Below are positions 1-4,752 of a DNA stretch of 7,255 nucleotides, one piece after another (the stretch's first letter is position 1; every line of letters begins with the position of its first letter). The stretch covers positions 1-7,255 of the forward strand of contig DAOVKX010000051.1 of the NCBI GenBank assembly GCA_030631505.1, in the 5' to 3' direction. The translations under genes were made by a program, and so were the position numbers. This DNA is from Candidatus Nanohaloarchaea archaeon (GTDB taxonomy: Archaea > EX4484-52 > DAOVKX01). The notes below the pieces were generated by a model. That model saw nothing but the letters and a program-made list of their open reading frames with translations. It did no database searches and was not told where the DNA came from.

Positions 1-711
1 AACAAAGGCAAAACTGACTATACAAAAAACCTGAAAAAAGACGTAAAAGGGCTGAAAATCGGCATACCCAAAGAATATTTTGAAGGCATAGATGAAAAAG
101 TTGAGAAAGTCATTCTGAACGCGATAAATAAGTTGGAAAGTTTGGGAGCTAAAGTAAAAAAAGTGTCCCTGCCAAACACAAAATATGTGATTCCTGCATA
201 TTACATAATAGCAACCGCAGAGGCATCAACAAATCTGGCAAAATACTGCGGGATGAGATACGGCATGCATCAGAAGCTTGAAGGAACTTTCAACGAATAT
301 TTCTCAAAGGTTCGCTCAAGTGGTTTTGGAGAGGAAGCCAAAAGAAGGATAATACTCGGAACTTACACAAGAATGGCCGGCTACAGGGACCAGTATTATC
401 TGAAAGCAATGAAAGTAAGAACTTTGATAATAAACGACTTCAGAAAAGCATTTAAGAACTGCGATGTTCTCGTTGCACCGGCAATGCCGATTACTGCCCC
501 AAAGTTCTCTGAAATTGAAAAACTGACACCAGTTGAGCAGTACGCAATGGACATTTTAACAGTAGGTCCTAATCTTGCAGGAATTCCGCATTTATCATTG
601 CCTTGCGGAAAAGCAGACAATATGCCTGTTGGCCTGCATATTTTAGGAGACTATCTGCAGGAAGAGAAAATACTCAGAACCGGTCAGGTTCTCCAAACTT
701 TGGGAACATAG
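1..711 (+). CDS. gatA: Glutamyl/aspartyl-tRNA amidotransferase subunit A, C-terminal half (5' end outside window)
   Basis: The frame is open from the first base, so the gene enters from the left; 236 codons are visible of a family that is usually about 450-480 residues. GatA is the glutaminase/amidase subunit: it releases ammonia from glutamine and passes it to GatB to convert Glu-tRNA(Gln) or Asp-tRNA(Asn). Recognisable GatA blocks are LKIGIPKEYF near the left edge, YYIIATAEASTNLAKY (199-246), RRIILGTYTRMAGYRDQYY (343-399), the MDILTVGPNLAGIP stretch with its conserved Asp (codon 550-552), and MPVGLHILG near the end. The Arg pair (343-348) and that Asp match the residues that bind the substrate glutamine in this family. 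The Lys/cis-Ser/Ser catalytic triad of the amidase-signature fold lies upstream and cannot be checked. A TTG at 133 is internal, not the true start. The last 38 bp overlap the convergent minus-strand gene. Confidence 0.96.
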   Translation, partial: NKGKTDYTKNLKKDVKGLKIGIPKEYFEGIDEKVEKVILNAINKLESLGAKVKKVSLPNTKYVIPAYYIIATAEASTNLAKYCGMRYGMHQKLEGTFNEYFSKVRSSGFGEEAKRRIILGTYTRMAGYRDQYYLKAMKVRTLIINDFRKAFKNCDVLVAPAMPITAPKFSEIEKLTPVEQYAMDILTVGPNLAGIPHLSLPCGKADNMPVGLHILGDYLQEEKILRTGQVLQTLGT

Positions 712-1066
712 TTAAGTCATAAGCAGGCCTTTCTGGTTCTCCTACGTTGCCGAGAGTTGAATCCAGATTGCGCATACTTATTTGGTCTCTCCTGATATAC
801 TCACTACCTCTGAGTTCAGTAAGACTCTTATAACCATTAACAATTTTCTGCACTATCCTTTCCGGAATTCGCCCTATGGAGGAACTTTCCCTGCATTTTC
901 TTATATTTTCGACATCAAGAAACTCATGAAAGAACTTCTGGACGCTTTCATTTTTTTCTAAAATTCTGTCATACCATTCCATTATAGAACAATGATCTTC
1001 CTCAGGAGCTCCGTTCAAGTGATTTATCATTGCCTGTGTATACCCATTTATAGACACATAACTCAT
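674..1066 (-). CDS. Unrecognised 130-aa protein, convergent with and overlapping gatA
   Basis: I do not recognise this protein. It is the only long frame in the gap between gatA and gatB. It is hydrophilic with mixed charge, has no membrane segment or signal peptide, and looks mainly helical in its first 90 residues (EWYDRILEKNESVQKFFHEF), with a Pro/Gly-rich tail. Two cysteines (residues 26 and 58) form no metal motif. The start at 1066 is chosen because GGTGG sits 5 nt upstream, a good archaeal ribosome-binding site; an in-frame ATG at 1078 would add MVVL but would leave that site inside the gene. A TTTAAATA box lies 45-52 bp upstream. The last 12 codons are antisense to the end of gatA. 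The promoter, ribosome site and length of the open frame favour a real gene; the lack of recognisable homology argues for caution. Confidence 0.6.
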   Translation of the reverse strand: MSYVSINGYTQAMINHLNGAPEEDHCSIMEWYDRILEKNESVQKFFHEFLDVENIRKCRESSSIGRIPERIVQKIVNGYKSLTELRGSEYIRRDQISMRNLDSTLGNVGEPERPAYDLTMFPKFGEPDRF

Positions 1067-1071
1067 CAATA

Positions 1072-1076
1072 CCACC
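1072..1076 (-). promoter_or_regulatory. Shine-Dalgarno site GGTGG that decides the start of the 130-aa orphan
   Basis: On the minus strand GGTGG is followed by 5 nt and then ATG at 1066. It fits the GGTG core complementary to the archaeal 16S rRNA 3' end. It lies inside the alternative start at 1078, so it argues for the shorter protein. Confidence 0.5.
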
Positions 1077-1077
1077 A

Positions 1078-1117
1078 TTAAATAGTTAATATATAATCAG
1101 TAACAATAACTATTTAA
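1078..1117. repeat. 11-bp perfect inverted repeat with 18-nt spacer, operator-like
   Basis: TTAAATAGTTA (1078-1088) and its exact reverse complement TAACTATTTAA (1107-1117) flank an 18-nt AT-rich spacer. The right arm overlaps the minus-strand TATA box of the orphan gene and the left arm ends near its predicted transcription start, where a repressor could act. It could also be a chance product of AT-rich sequence. Confidence 0.4.
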
Positions 1118-1118
1118 A
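1111..1118 (-). promoter_or_regulatory. TATA box TTTAAATA for the minus-strand orphan gene
   Basis: Read on the minus strand this is a close match to the archaeal TATA consensus. Counting about 26 bp from its centre puts transcription start near 1088 and leaves a leader of about 22 nt before ATG 1066, enough to hold the GGTGG site. Confidence 0.5.
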
Positions 1119-1139
1119 TCCAACGCTTGCTGACAAACC

Positions 1140-1147
1140 TTTAAATT
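1140..1147 (+). promoter_or_regulatory. TATA box TTTAAATT for gatB
   Basis: The box is centred 25-26 bp before the gatB ATG, so the predicted transcription start coincides with the start codon. No Shine-Dalgarno sequence precedes the ATG, so a leaderless mRNA is likely. Confidence 0.55.
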
Positions 1148-1168
1148 TTCCTGAATATTAATAATTAT

Positions 1169-2587
1169 ATGGAAGTCATGATTGGTCTTGAGACGCACTG
1201 CCAGTTGAACACTGAAAGCAAGGTGTTCTGTCAGTGTAAAAACCCAGTCTCAACAGGGGGAAAAGAGATAAAGCCAAACACTTTAACCTGTGAATGTTGC
1301 CTGGGGATGCCCGGCTCAAAGCCGGTGTTAAATGAAAAGGTCGTTGAATACGCGACAAAAGTTGCCATTGCGCTGAACTGCAAAATAAACAAAGACATAT
1401 TTTTCTCAAGAAAAACCTATTTCTATCCTGACATGTCAAAGAACTTCCAGATAACGCAATATGAAATACCTCTTGCTGAAAATGGCTTTTTAGAGATTGA
1501 CATTGACGGAAAAAAGAAGAAAATAAGGATAACAAGACTGCACATAGAAGAAGATCCTGCCAAACTTGTGCACATTGGGGGAATGGGCGGCATGCATACT
1601 TTGGTTGATTACAACAGGTCTGGCACCCCCCTGATTGAAATCGTCACAGAACCTGATTTCAACTCGCCAAAAGAAGCCCGTATCTACCTCCAGAAACTTT
1701 CAATGATTCTGGAATACCTGAACGTTTATGAACTGGAATCAGACGCAAGCATAAAATCAGACGCAAACCTTTCAATAAAAGGCCACCAAAGAACTGAAGT
1801 GAAAAACATAACAGGCACAAAGGAAATTGAACGGGCTTTGAGTTACGAAGCATTAAGGCAAAAAAACATGATAAAACGGGGAAGAGAAATCACCCAGGAA
1901 ACAAGAGCATGGAATCCTGATTCAGGAACCACCCGACTGCTCAGGACTAAGGAAACAGAAGAGGACTACGGCTATATATTTGAACCGGATTTGACCGTAA
2001 TTGAAATCCCGCAAAAATTAAAAGAAAGATTAAGAAACAAAATCCCTGAACTCCCGGACGAAAAAAGAAAACGGTTTGTAAAACAATACTGCATAAGCGA
2101 AAAGGCAGCGGAAAGTCTTGTCTCTGAAAAAGAACTTGCAGACTTGTTTGAAAAAGTCAGCAAAAAAGTCGGGGTTAAAATAGCTGCATCATGGATTGCA
2201 GGACCATTTAAAAAAACTCTGAACTGGAACGGATTAAAATTCATCAGCTCAGGCATAAAAGAGGAATGGATTTCAGACTTGCTGGTTTCGTTCAAAAAAG
2301 GAGAACTAAGTGACCATTCCACTGAAATGGTTTTAAGAAAAATGGTCGAGGACAAAAAAAACCCTCAGACAATAATAAAAAAATATGAGTTTGGAAAAAC
2401 AGAAAAGAAAGAAGATATCCAAAAAATTGTTCAGAACGTCTTAGAAAACAACAAGCAGGCAGTCAAAGACTACAAATCAGGCGAAGAAAAAGCATTGCAT
2501 TTTCTGGTCGGCCAGGTAATGCGTGAATCCAAAGGTTCTGTTGATGCAAAAACTGCAAGAAAAATGATTGAAGAAAAAACAAAATAA
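1169..2587 (+). CDS. gatB: Glutamyl/aspartyl-tRNA amidotransferase subunit B
   Basis: GatB phosphorylates the side-chain carboxylate of mischarged Glu-tRNA(Gln) or Asp-tRNA(Asn), binds the tRNA, and receives ammonia from GatA. The 472-aa length is normal for GatB and short of the roughly 600 aa of the archaeal paralogue GatE. It opens with the family signature MEVMIGLETHCQL (Glu8, His10 of the kinase site). A zinc site follows, Cys21/Cys23 and Cys41/Cys44. Cradle-domain motifs are RKTYFYPDMSKNFQITQYE (81-99), RLHIEEDPAKLVH (123-135), LVDYNRSGTPLIEIV (145-159) and SDANLSIKGHQRTEVKN (197-213). The compact loop in the last block, lacking the insertion seen in many bacterial GatB, resembles archaeal sequences. 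The helical and YqeY-like tail ends with DYKSGEEKALHFLVGQVM (434-451), which contacts the tRNA elbow. ATG 1169 is chosen because the family signature begins there and a TATA box lies 25 bp upstream. gatB is not adjacent to gatA here: a minus-strand gene sits between them. Confidence 0.97.
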   Translation: MEVMIGLETHCQLNTESKVFCQCKNPVSTGGKEIKPNTLTCECCLGMPGSKPVLNEKVVEYATKVAIALNCKINKDIFFSRKTYFYPDMSKNFQITQYEIPLAENGFLEIDIDGKKKKIRITRLHIEEDPAKLVHIGGMGGMHTLVDYNRSGTPLIEIVTEPDFNSPKEARIYLQKLSMILEYLNVYELESDASIKSDANLSIKGHQRTEVKNITGTKEIERALSYEALRQKNMIKRGREITQETRAWNPDSGTTRLLRTKETEEDYGYIFEPDLTVIEIPQKLKERLRNKIPELPDEKRKRFVKQYCISEKAAESLVSEKELADLFEKVSKKVGVKIAASWIAGPFKKTLNWNGLKFISSGIKEEWISDLLVSFKKGELSDHSTEMVLRKMVEDKKNPQTIIKKYEFGKTEKKEDIQKIVQNVLENNKQAVKDYKSGEEKALHFLVGQVMRESKGSVDAKTARKMIEEKTK

Positions 2588-2599
2588 AAAAATAAAAAA
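2583..2599 (-). terminator. T-run terminator of the zinc-ribbon gene
   Basis: Read on the minus strand, about 50 nt past the stop of the zinc-ribbon gene, this is a run of T blocks (TTTTTTATTTTTTTATTTT type). Oligo-T tracts are the usual archaeal intrinsic stop signal. It overlaps the last bases of gatB, so the two convergent units end back to back. Confidence 0.45.
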
Positions 2600-2647
2600 C
2601 CTAATTCATAAAGAACTTAGAATCTTAACCGCATAAAGAATTAATAT

Positions 2648-2818
2648 CTAATATCCTCTCTTTTTTGCATAGCAATCTCGGCAGTAAACAGGTCTGCTTC
2701 CATCAGGCTTGAACGGAACTTCGCATTCCTTGCCGCATTCGGCGCAAGTTGCTTTATGCATAGTCTGCGGTCCGGAATCCCTTCGGAAACCACCGCGCCT
2801 ATTATCAAAGTCTCTCAT
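2648..2818 (-). CDS. Small CxxC-x17-CxxC zinc-ribbon protein, 56 aa
   Basis: After an Arg/Gly/Asp-rich N-terminus (MRDFDNRRGGFRRD) comes a single compact metal-binding module. CAEC and CRDC are separated by exactly 17 residues, with ECEVPFKPDGSRPVY between them and a basic end (YAKKRGY). This spacing defines a known family of small CxxC-x17-CxxC proteins, common in archaea with small genomes and in some bacteria. Their biochemical role is not established; the four cysteines should bind one zinc, and the basic arms would suit nucleic-acid binding (inference). The start at 2818 is chosen because GGAGG lies 7 nt upstream. An in-frame ATG at 2875 would add 19 mostly hydrophobic residues that are not part of the family and would bury the ribosome site. 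The gene is divergent from the SIS gene and convergent with gatB. Confidence 0.88.
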   Translation of the reverse strand: MRDFDNRRGGFRRDSGPQTMHKATCAECGKECEVPFKPDGSRPVYCRDCYAKKRGY

Positions 2819-2825
2819 GTCTATT

Positions 2826-2830
2826 CCTCC
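2826..2830 (-). promoter_or_regulatory. Shine-Dalgarno site GGAGG of the zinc-ribbon gene
   Basis: GGAGG on the minus strand, 7 nt before ATG 2818, fixes the start of the 56-aa protein against the longer 75-aa reading from ATG 2875. Confidence 0.65.
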
Positions 2831-2903
2831 ATATATAACATAATGCAAAGAAAGGGCCAAAACCCCAACTTTCATTATTCTATAAGTTAATTATAACCCG
2901 ATA

Positions 2904-2911
2904 GATATAAA
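2904..2911 (-). promoter_or_regulatory. Candidate TATA box TTTATATC for the zinc-ribbon gene
   Basis: On the minus strand this TATA-like octamer predicts transcription start near 2882. That gives a leader of about 64 nt before ATG 2818, or a nearly leaderless reading of ATG 2875. A second AT-rich match at about 2888-2895 is possible. Confidence 0.35.
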
Positions 2912-2951
2912 AAGGTTTTATTTTCTCATTTGATACAATGAGGAACAGATA

Positions 2952-2959
2952 TTTAATTT
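2952..2959 (+). promoter_or_regulatory. TATA box TTTAATTT for the SIS-domain gene
   Basis: The box is centred about 25 bp before ATG 2980, which would make that start leaderless. It lies inside the longer reading that begins at ATG 2938, which argues that the longer reading is not the main product. Confidence 0.45.
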
Positions 2960-2979
2960 TTTCCATACCTATATACTTT

Positions 2980-3597
2980 ATGAGCGATGATAATATTAAA
3001 TTCAACATAAACAAATTCATCAAGCCAAAAAAATATTTCGAAAAATGGGAAAAAGACTTGTACAAAGAGATTAAAACCCAATCAAAAGAAGTAGAAAGTT
3101 TGACAAATTGCCTTTATGATGCAAAGAGAATCTTTATTTGCGGCAGAGGAAGATCAGAATTAACAGCTAAAAAATGTTTTATGCGGCTAAAGCAGACAGG
3201 CAAATGGGAATTATACGCAATTGGGGAAACGTTCACGCCACCAATAGAGGAAGGAAACAAAGATGTGCTATTTTGCGTGTCAGGTTCTGGAAAAACAAAT
3301 TATGTAGTTACTGCCGCAGAAACAGGGAAAAAAGAAGGCGCTGTAATAGCAACATTAACATCAAAACCAGAGACCTCTCTTGGAAAAAGTTCTGATTTCC
3401 TGATAAAAATAAAAGGCAGAACAAAAGATGTTCCAGACTATGAAGTTGCACAGATAAAAAAAGATCTTGAACCTATTGGTTATTACGGCTCTGAATTTGA
3501 ACATAAAGCGGATAAATGTATGGAACTGATAATAAACTGGCTTATTAAAAGAAAAGGTATTGCAGAAGACAAAATGTTGCACAATAATGTGGAATAA
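2980..3597 (+). CDS. SIS-domain sugar-phosphate isomerase, 6-phospho-3-hexuloisomerase-like
   Basis: A 205-aa single SIS-domain protein. The order of motifs follows the archaeal 6-phospho-3-hexuloisomerase (PHI/HxlB) family: GRGRS (55-59), FMRL (67-70), GETFTPPIEEG (82-92), SGSGKT (101-106), SKPETSLGK (128-136) and a PIGYYGSEFE block (165-174) where PHI proteins have PLGTxFE. PHI interconverts 3-hexulose-6-phosphate and fructose-6-phosphate; in archaea this serves the ribulose-monophosphate route to pentose phosphates. Two departures leave substrate choice open: the region before and within the PHI C-terminal motif is longer here (about 147-174), and no hexulose-phosphate synthase gene is nearby. 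ATG 2980 is preferred for its leaderless-type TATA box and hydrophilic N-terminus; ATG 2938 would add 14 mostly hydrophobic residues. The fructose-6-phosphate product would be a substrate of GlmS, encoded in the same window, but that link is only inference. Confidence 0.82.
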   Translation: MSDDNIKFNINKFIKPKKYFEKWEKDLYKEIKTQSKEVESLTNCLYDAKRIFICGRGRSELTAKKCFMRLKQTGKWELYAIGETFTPPIEEGNKDVLFCVSGSGKTNYVVTAAETGKKEGAVIATLTSKPETSLGKSSDFLIKIKGRTKDVPDYEVAQIKKDLEPIGYYGSEFEHKADKCMELIINWLIKRKGIAEDKMLHNNVE

Positions 3598-3632
3598 ATC
3601 CCAAATCTTAATTTCTAAAGCGAGCCAAACGA

Positions 3633-3652
3633 TGCAAATTTAAAACTTTGCA
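3633..3652. repeat. Short inverted repeat TGCAAA-N8-TTTGCA
   Basis: Two 6-bp arms (3633-3638 and 3647-3652) flank an AT-rich 8-nt centre, between the SIS stop and the tRNA promoter. It could be a small 3' hairpin of the SIS mRNA or a protein site. It is short enough to be chance. Confidence 0.25.
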
Positions 3653-3665
3653 GACCCTTAAATAA

Positions 3666-3673
3666 TTTATAAA
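3666..3673 (+). promoter_or_regulatory. TATA box TTTATAAA for tRNA-Arg
   Basis: A near-perfect archaeal TATA box centred 27-28 bp before the first base of the tRNA, the expected distance for a stable-RNA promoter. Confidence 0.65.
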
Positions 3674-3696
3674 TCTATAAACAGAGATATAAATAT

Positions 3697-3804
3697 GGGC
3701 CCGTGGCTCAGCCTGGTGAACTTCAATTGATTATTTGTAGTTCAGGCAGATAGAGCGATTGGCTTCGGACCAATAGGTCGGGGGTTCGAATCCCTCCGGG
3801 CTCA
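3697..3804 (+). tRNA. tRNA-Arg (anticodon TCG) with a 33-nt intron in the D-loop
   Basis: The mature tRNA is 75 nt (3697-3716 joined to 3750-3804). The acceptor stem GGGCCCG pairs with CGGGCTC with one G-T pair, and the discriminator is A73 (3804). The D stem GCTC/GAGC, anticodon stem ATTGG/CCAAT (3758-3762, 3770-3774) and T arm GGGGG-TTCGAAT-CCCTC are all intact. The anticodon loop CTTCGGA gives anticodon TCG at 3765-3767, which reads CGA and, depending on wobble modification, other CGN codons. CCA is not encoded, as in many archaea. Removing 3717-3749 leaves the D-loop AGCCTGGATA, a normal form, so the insertion is an intron rather than damage. A strong TATA box lies upstream and a T-run downstream. 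Confidence 0.93.
3717..3749 (+). other. tRNA intron at position 20 (D-loop) with bulge-helix-bulge splice motif
   Basis: The precursor folds into the archaeal splicing motif. The 4-bp central helix is GCCT (3711-3714) with AGGC (3744-3747). The 5' bulge is GGT (3715-3717) and the 3' bulge is AGA (3748-3750). The inner intron helix is GAACT with AGTTC (3718-3722 and 3739-3743), closing a 16-nt loop. Cutting after the second base of each bulge, as the archaeal tRNA endonuclease does, removes exactly the 33 nt that restore a normal D-loop. The outer helix is the D stem, with one or two unpaired bases beside it. Confidence 0.88.
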
Positions 3805-3806
3805 TA

Positions 3807-3811
3807 TTTTT
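3807..3811 (+). terminator. T-run terminator after tRNA-Arg
   Basis: Five T residues start 3 nt after the mature 3' end, followed by more T-rich sequence. This is the usual termination signal for archaeal stable RNAs. Confidence 0.5.
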
Positions 3812-3824
3812 CTTATTAAAAGAA

Positions 3825-3830
3825 TTTAAA
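3825..3830 (+). promoter_or_regulatory. TATA box of the winged-helix regulator gene
   Basis: TTTAAA is preceded by purine-rich AAAAGAA, which resembles a TFB recognition element. The predicted start is near 3853, which is the second in-frame ATG of the gene. A weaker TTATTAAA at 3813-3820 would instead predict a start near 3842, just before ATG 3847. Confidence 0.4.
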
Positions 3831-3831
3831 G

Positions 3832-3845
3832 TTTTCAATTGAAAA
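3832..3845. promoter_or_regulatory. Perfect 14-bp palindrome, candidate operator of the winged-helix gene
   Basis: TTTTCAATTGAAAA equals its own reverse complement. It fills the space between the TATA box (3825-3830) and the start codons at 3847 and 3853. A dimeric winged-helix protein bound here would block polymerase, so autorepression by the adjacent gene product is the natural reading (inference). Confidence 0.5.
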
Positions 3846-3846
3846 A

Positions 3847-4248
3847 ATGGATATGGGAGAGATTGAAAAACACAAAAAGAAAATGTCAAAAAAAGAGATT
3901 ATACACGAGATGATTGAGCAATTTGGTACACGGAGTAATCCAAAAAATATTAATCTACTGCATTACCTAACAAATAGGAGTGAACCTACATCAAGAAAGG
4001 AAATTGTAGATATGATGAACTTACAGGAGTCCTGTATTTCAAAATATATGGAAAAACTTGAGAAGGAAGGTTTTGTAGAGCAAATAAAGCACGAGGGTAC
4101 TAAAGAATTACGTTATAAGTTCAATGTTGAATCTAAAGAAATATTGGATAAACTCCATGAAATGGCTCTGGATGATATAAAAAAGAAGATAGAAGAATAC
4201 AAATCATTTCTGGAAAAATATGAACCAATAACAAAAGAAAAAATCTAA
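3847..4248 (+). CDS. Winged helix-turn-helix transcriptional regulator (ArsR/MarR-like)
   Basis: A 133-aa protein. A basic, Lys-rich N-terminus (1-18) is followed by a winged-helix domain at about 33-93: helix NINLLHYLTN, then SRKEIVDMMN, the recognition helix around ESCISKYMEKLEKEG (61-75), and a two-stranded wing FVEQIKHEGTKELRYKF (76-92). A charged helix (about 95-127, DDIKKKIEEYKSFLEKY) could be the dimer interface. The fold is that of archaeal ArsR/MarR/TrmB-type DNA-binding domains. There is no metal-binding Cys/His set and no sensor domain, so the ligand is unknown. Starts at 3847 and 3853 differ by two residues; the stronger TATA box fits 3853 and a leaderless mRNA. It follows the tRNA and ends 12 bp before the convergent CBS gene. 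The palindrome at its promoter suggests that it controls itself. Confidence 0.82.
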   Translation: MDMGEIEKHKKKMSKKEIIHEMIEQFGTRSNPKNINLLHYLTNRSEPTSRKEIVDMMNLQESCISKYMEKLEKEGFVEQIKHEGTKELRYKFNVESKEILDKLHEMALDDIKKKIEEYKSFLEKYEPITKEKI

Positions 4249-4260
4249 TTCTAAACAACA

Positions 4261-4746
4261 CTAATCAATCATAGACCTTATTACATCCTGCCGCGTTATT
4301 ATTCCTATCAGCTTGTCGTTCTCATTAACAACAGGCAGTCGGCTCACTTTTTTCAGTTTCATTAAAGTTGCTGCCTCGTATATAGACGCATCAGGCGGCG
4401 TGGTAACAACGCCCGTAACCATCATGTCATCTATTCTTGTTGTATTTATGTTTATGTGAAGAGAATGCATAAGCTCATTCCATTTTCTCTTGGCTTTAAC
4501 AAATGCGTATACAAACCCTAACATAGAAGGAACAGGAGCGCACATGAAAGGAAGCTCAGAACTCAGGTTTTTTGCAAGGTCAGAAGAGCAGATAACACCC
4601 ACGACCTTTTTGTCTTTATCTATTATGGGAGCGCCTGAAATTCTTTTCCTCGTAAGTTTTTCAACAACATTACGTAAATTTTCATCCGGCTTGAAGGAAA
4701 CAACCCTCTTTGTCATATAATCCCGAACCTTACGAATATGCATCAT
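4261..4746 (-). CDS. Tandem CBS-domain protein
   Basis: A 161-aa stand-alone pair of CBS domains, a module that binds adenine nucleotides or related ligands and acts as an energy or metabolite sensor. CBS1 covers about 5-62 (VRDYMTKRVVSFKPDENL, RISGAPIIDKDKKVVGVICSSDL). CBS2 covers about 105-161 (MMVTGVVTTPPDASIYEAA, VSRLPVVNENDKLIGIITRQDV). The second repeat has the full TxxD ribose-contact motif (T151, D154); the first has Cys53 in place of Thr (C-S-S-D56). A linker of about 40 residues (63-104) with a hydrophobic stretch MLGFVYAFV is longer than minimal and may carry an interaction surface. No effector domain is attached. The gene starts 6 bp after the upstream gene's stop, yet it has its own TATA box 25 bp upstream and no Shine-Dalgarno site, so it may be read both in the operon and from a leaderless transcript. 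ATG 4743 is an equally possible start. Confidence 0.9.
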   Translation of the reverse strand: MMHIRKVRDYMTKRVVSFKPDENLRNVVEKLTRKRISGAPIIDKDKKVVGVICSSDLAKNLSSELPFMCAPVPSMLGFVYAFVKAKRKWNELMHSLHININTTRIDDMMVTGVVTTPPDASIYEAATLMKLKKVSRLPVVNENDKLIGIITRQDVIRSMID

Positions 4747-4752
4747 GTTTAA

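Noticed and set aside
1176..2355. Three open frames on the minus strand inside gatB (119, 64 and 127 codons)
   Set aside because: They are antisense to a complete, well-conserved gene. Their protein sequences are Ser/Leu/Phe/Cys-rich, as expected from antisense reading, and none has a promoter or ribosome site.
2607..2640. Direct repeat CATAAAGAA at 2607-2615 and 2632-2640
   Set aside because: Only 9 bp in AT-rich intergenic sequence with two copies; no sign of an array or mobile-element ends.
2850..2873. Possible hairpin in the leader of the zinc-ribbon mRNA (GAAAG/CTTTC arms on the minus strand)
   Set aside because: The outer stem is 5 bp with a 2-nt bulge and only two inner pairs; too weak to call a regulatory element without comparison to relatives.
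3361..3582. Open frames overlapping the SIS gene (73 codons on minus; 73 codons on plus at 3174-3395)
   Set aside because: Shadows of the SIS coding frame, without start signals or plausible protein composition.
3717..3749. The insertion in the tRNA seen as a pseudogene, assembly error or trans-split half
   Set aside because: All stems are intact, both halves are contiguous with one promoter, and the inserted bases form a complete splice motif that restores a normal D-loop.
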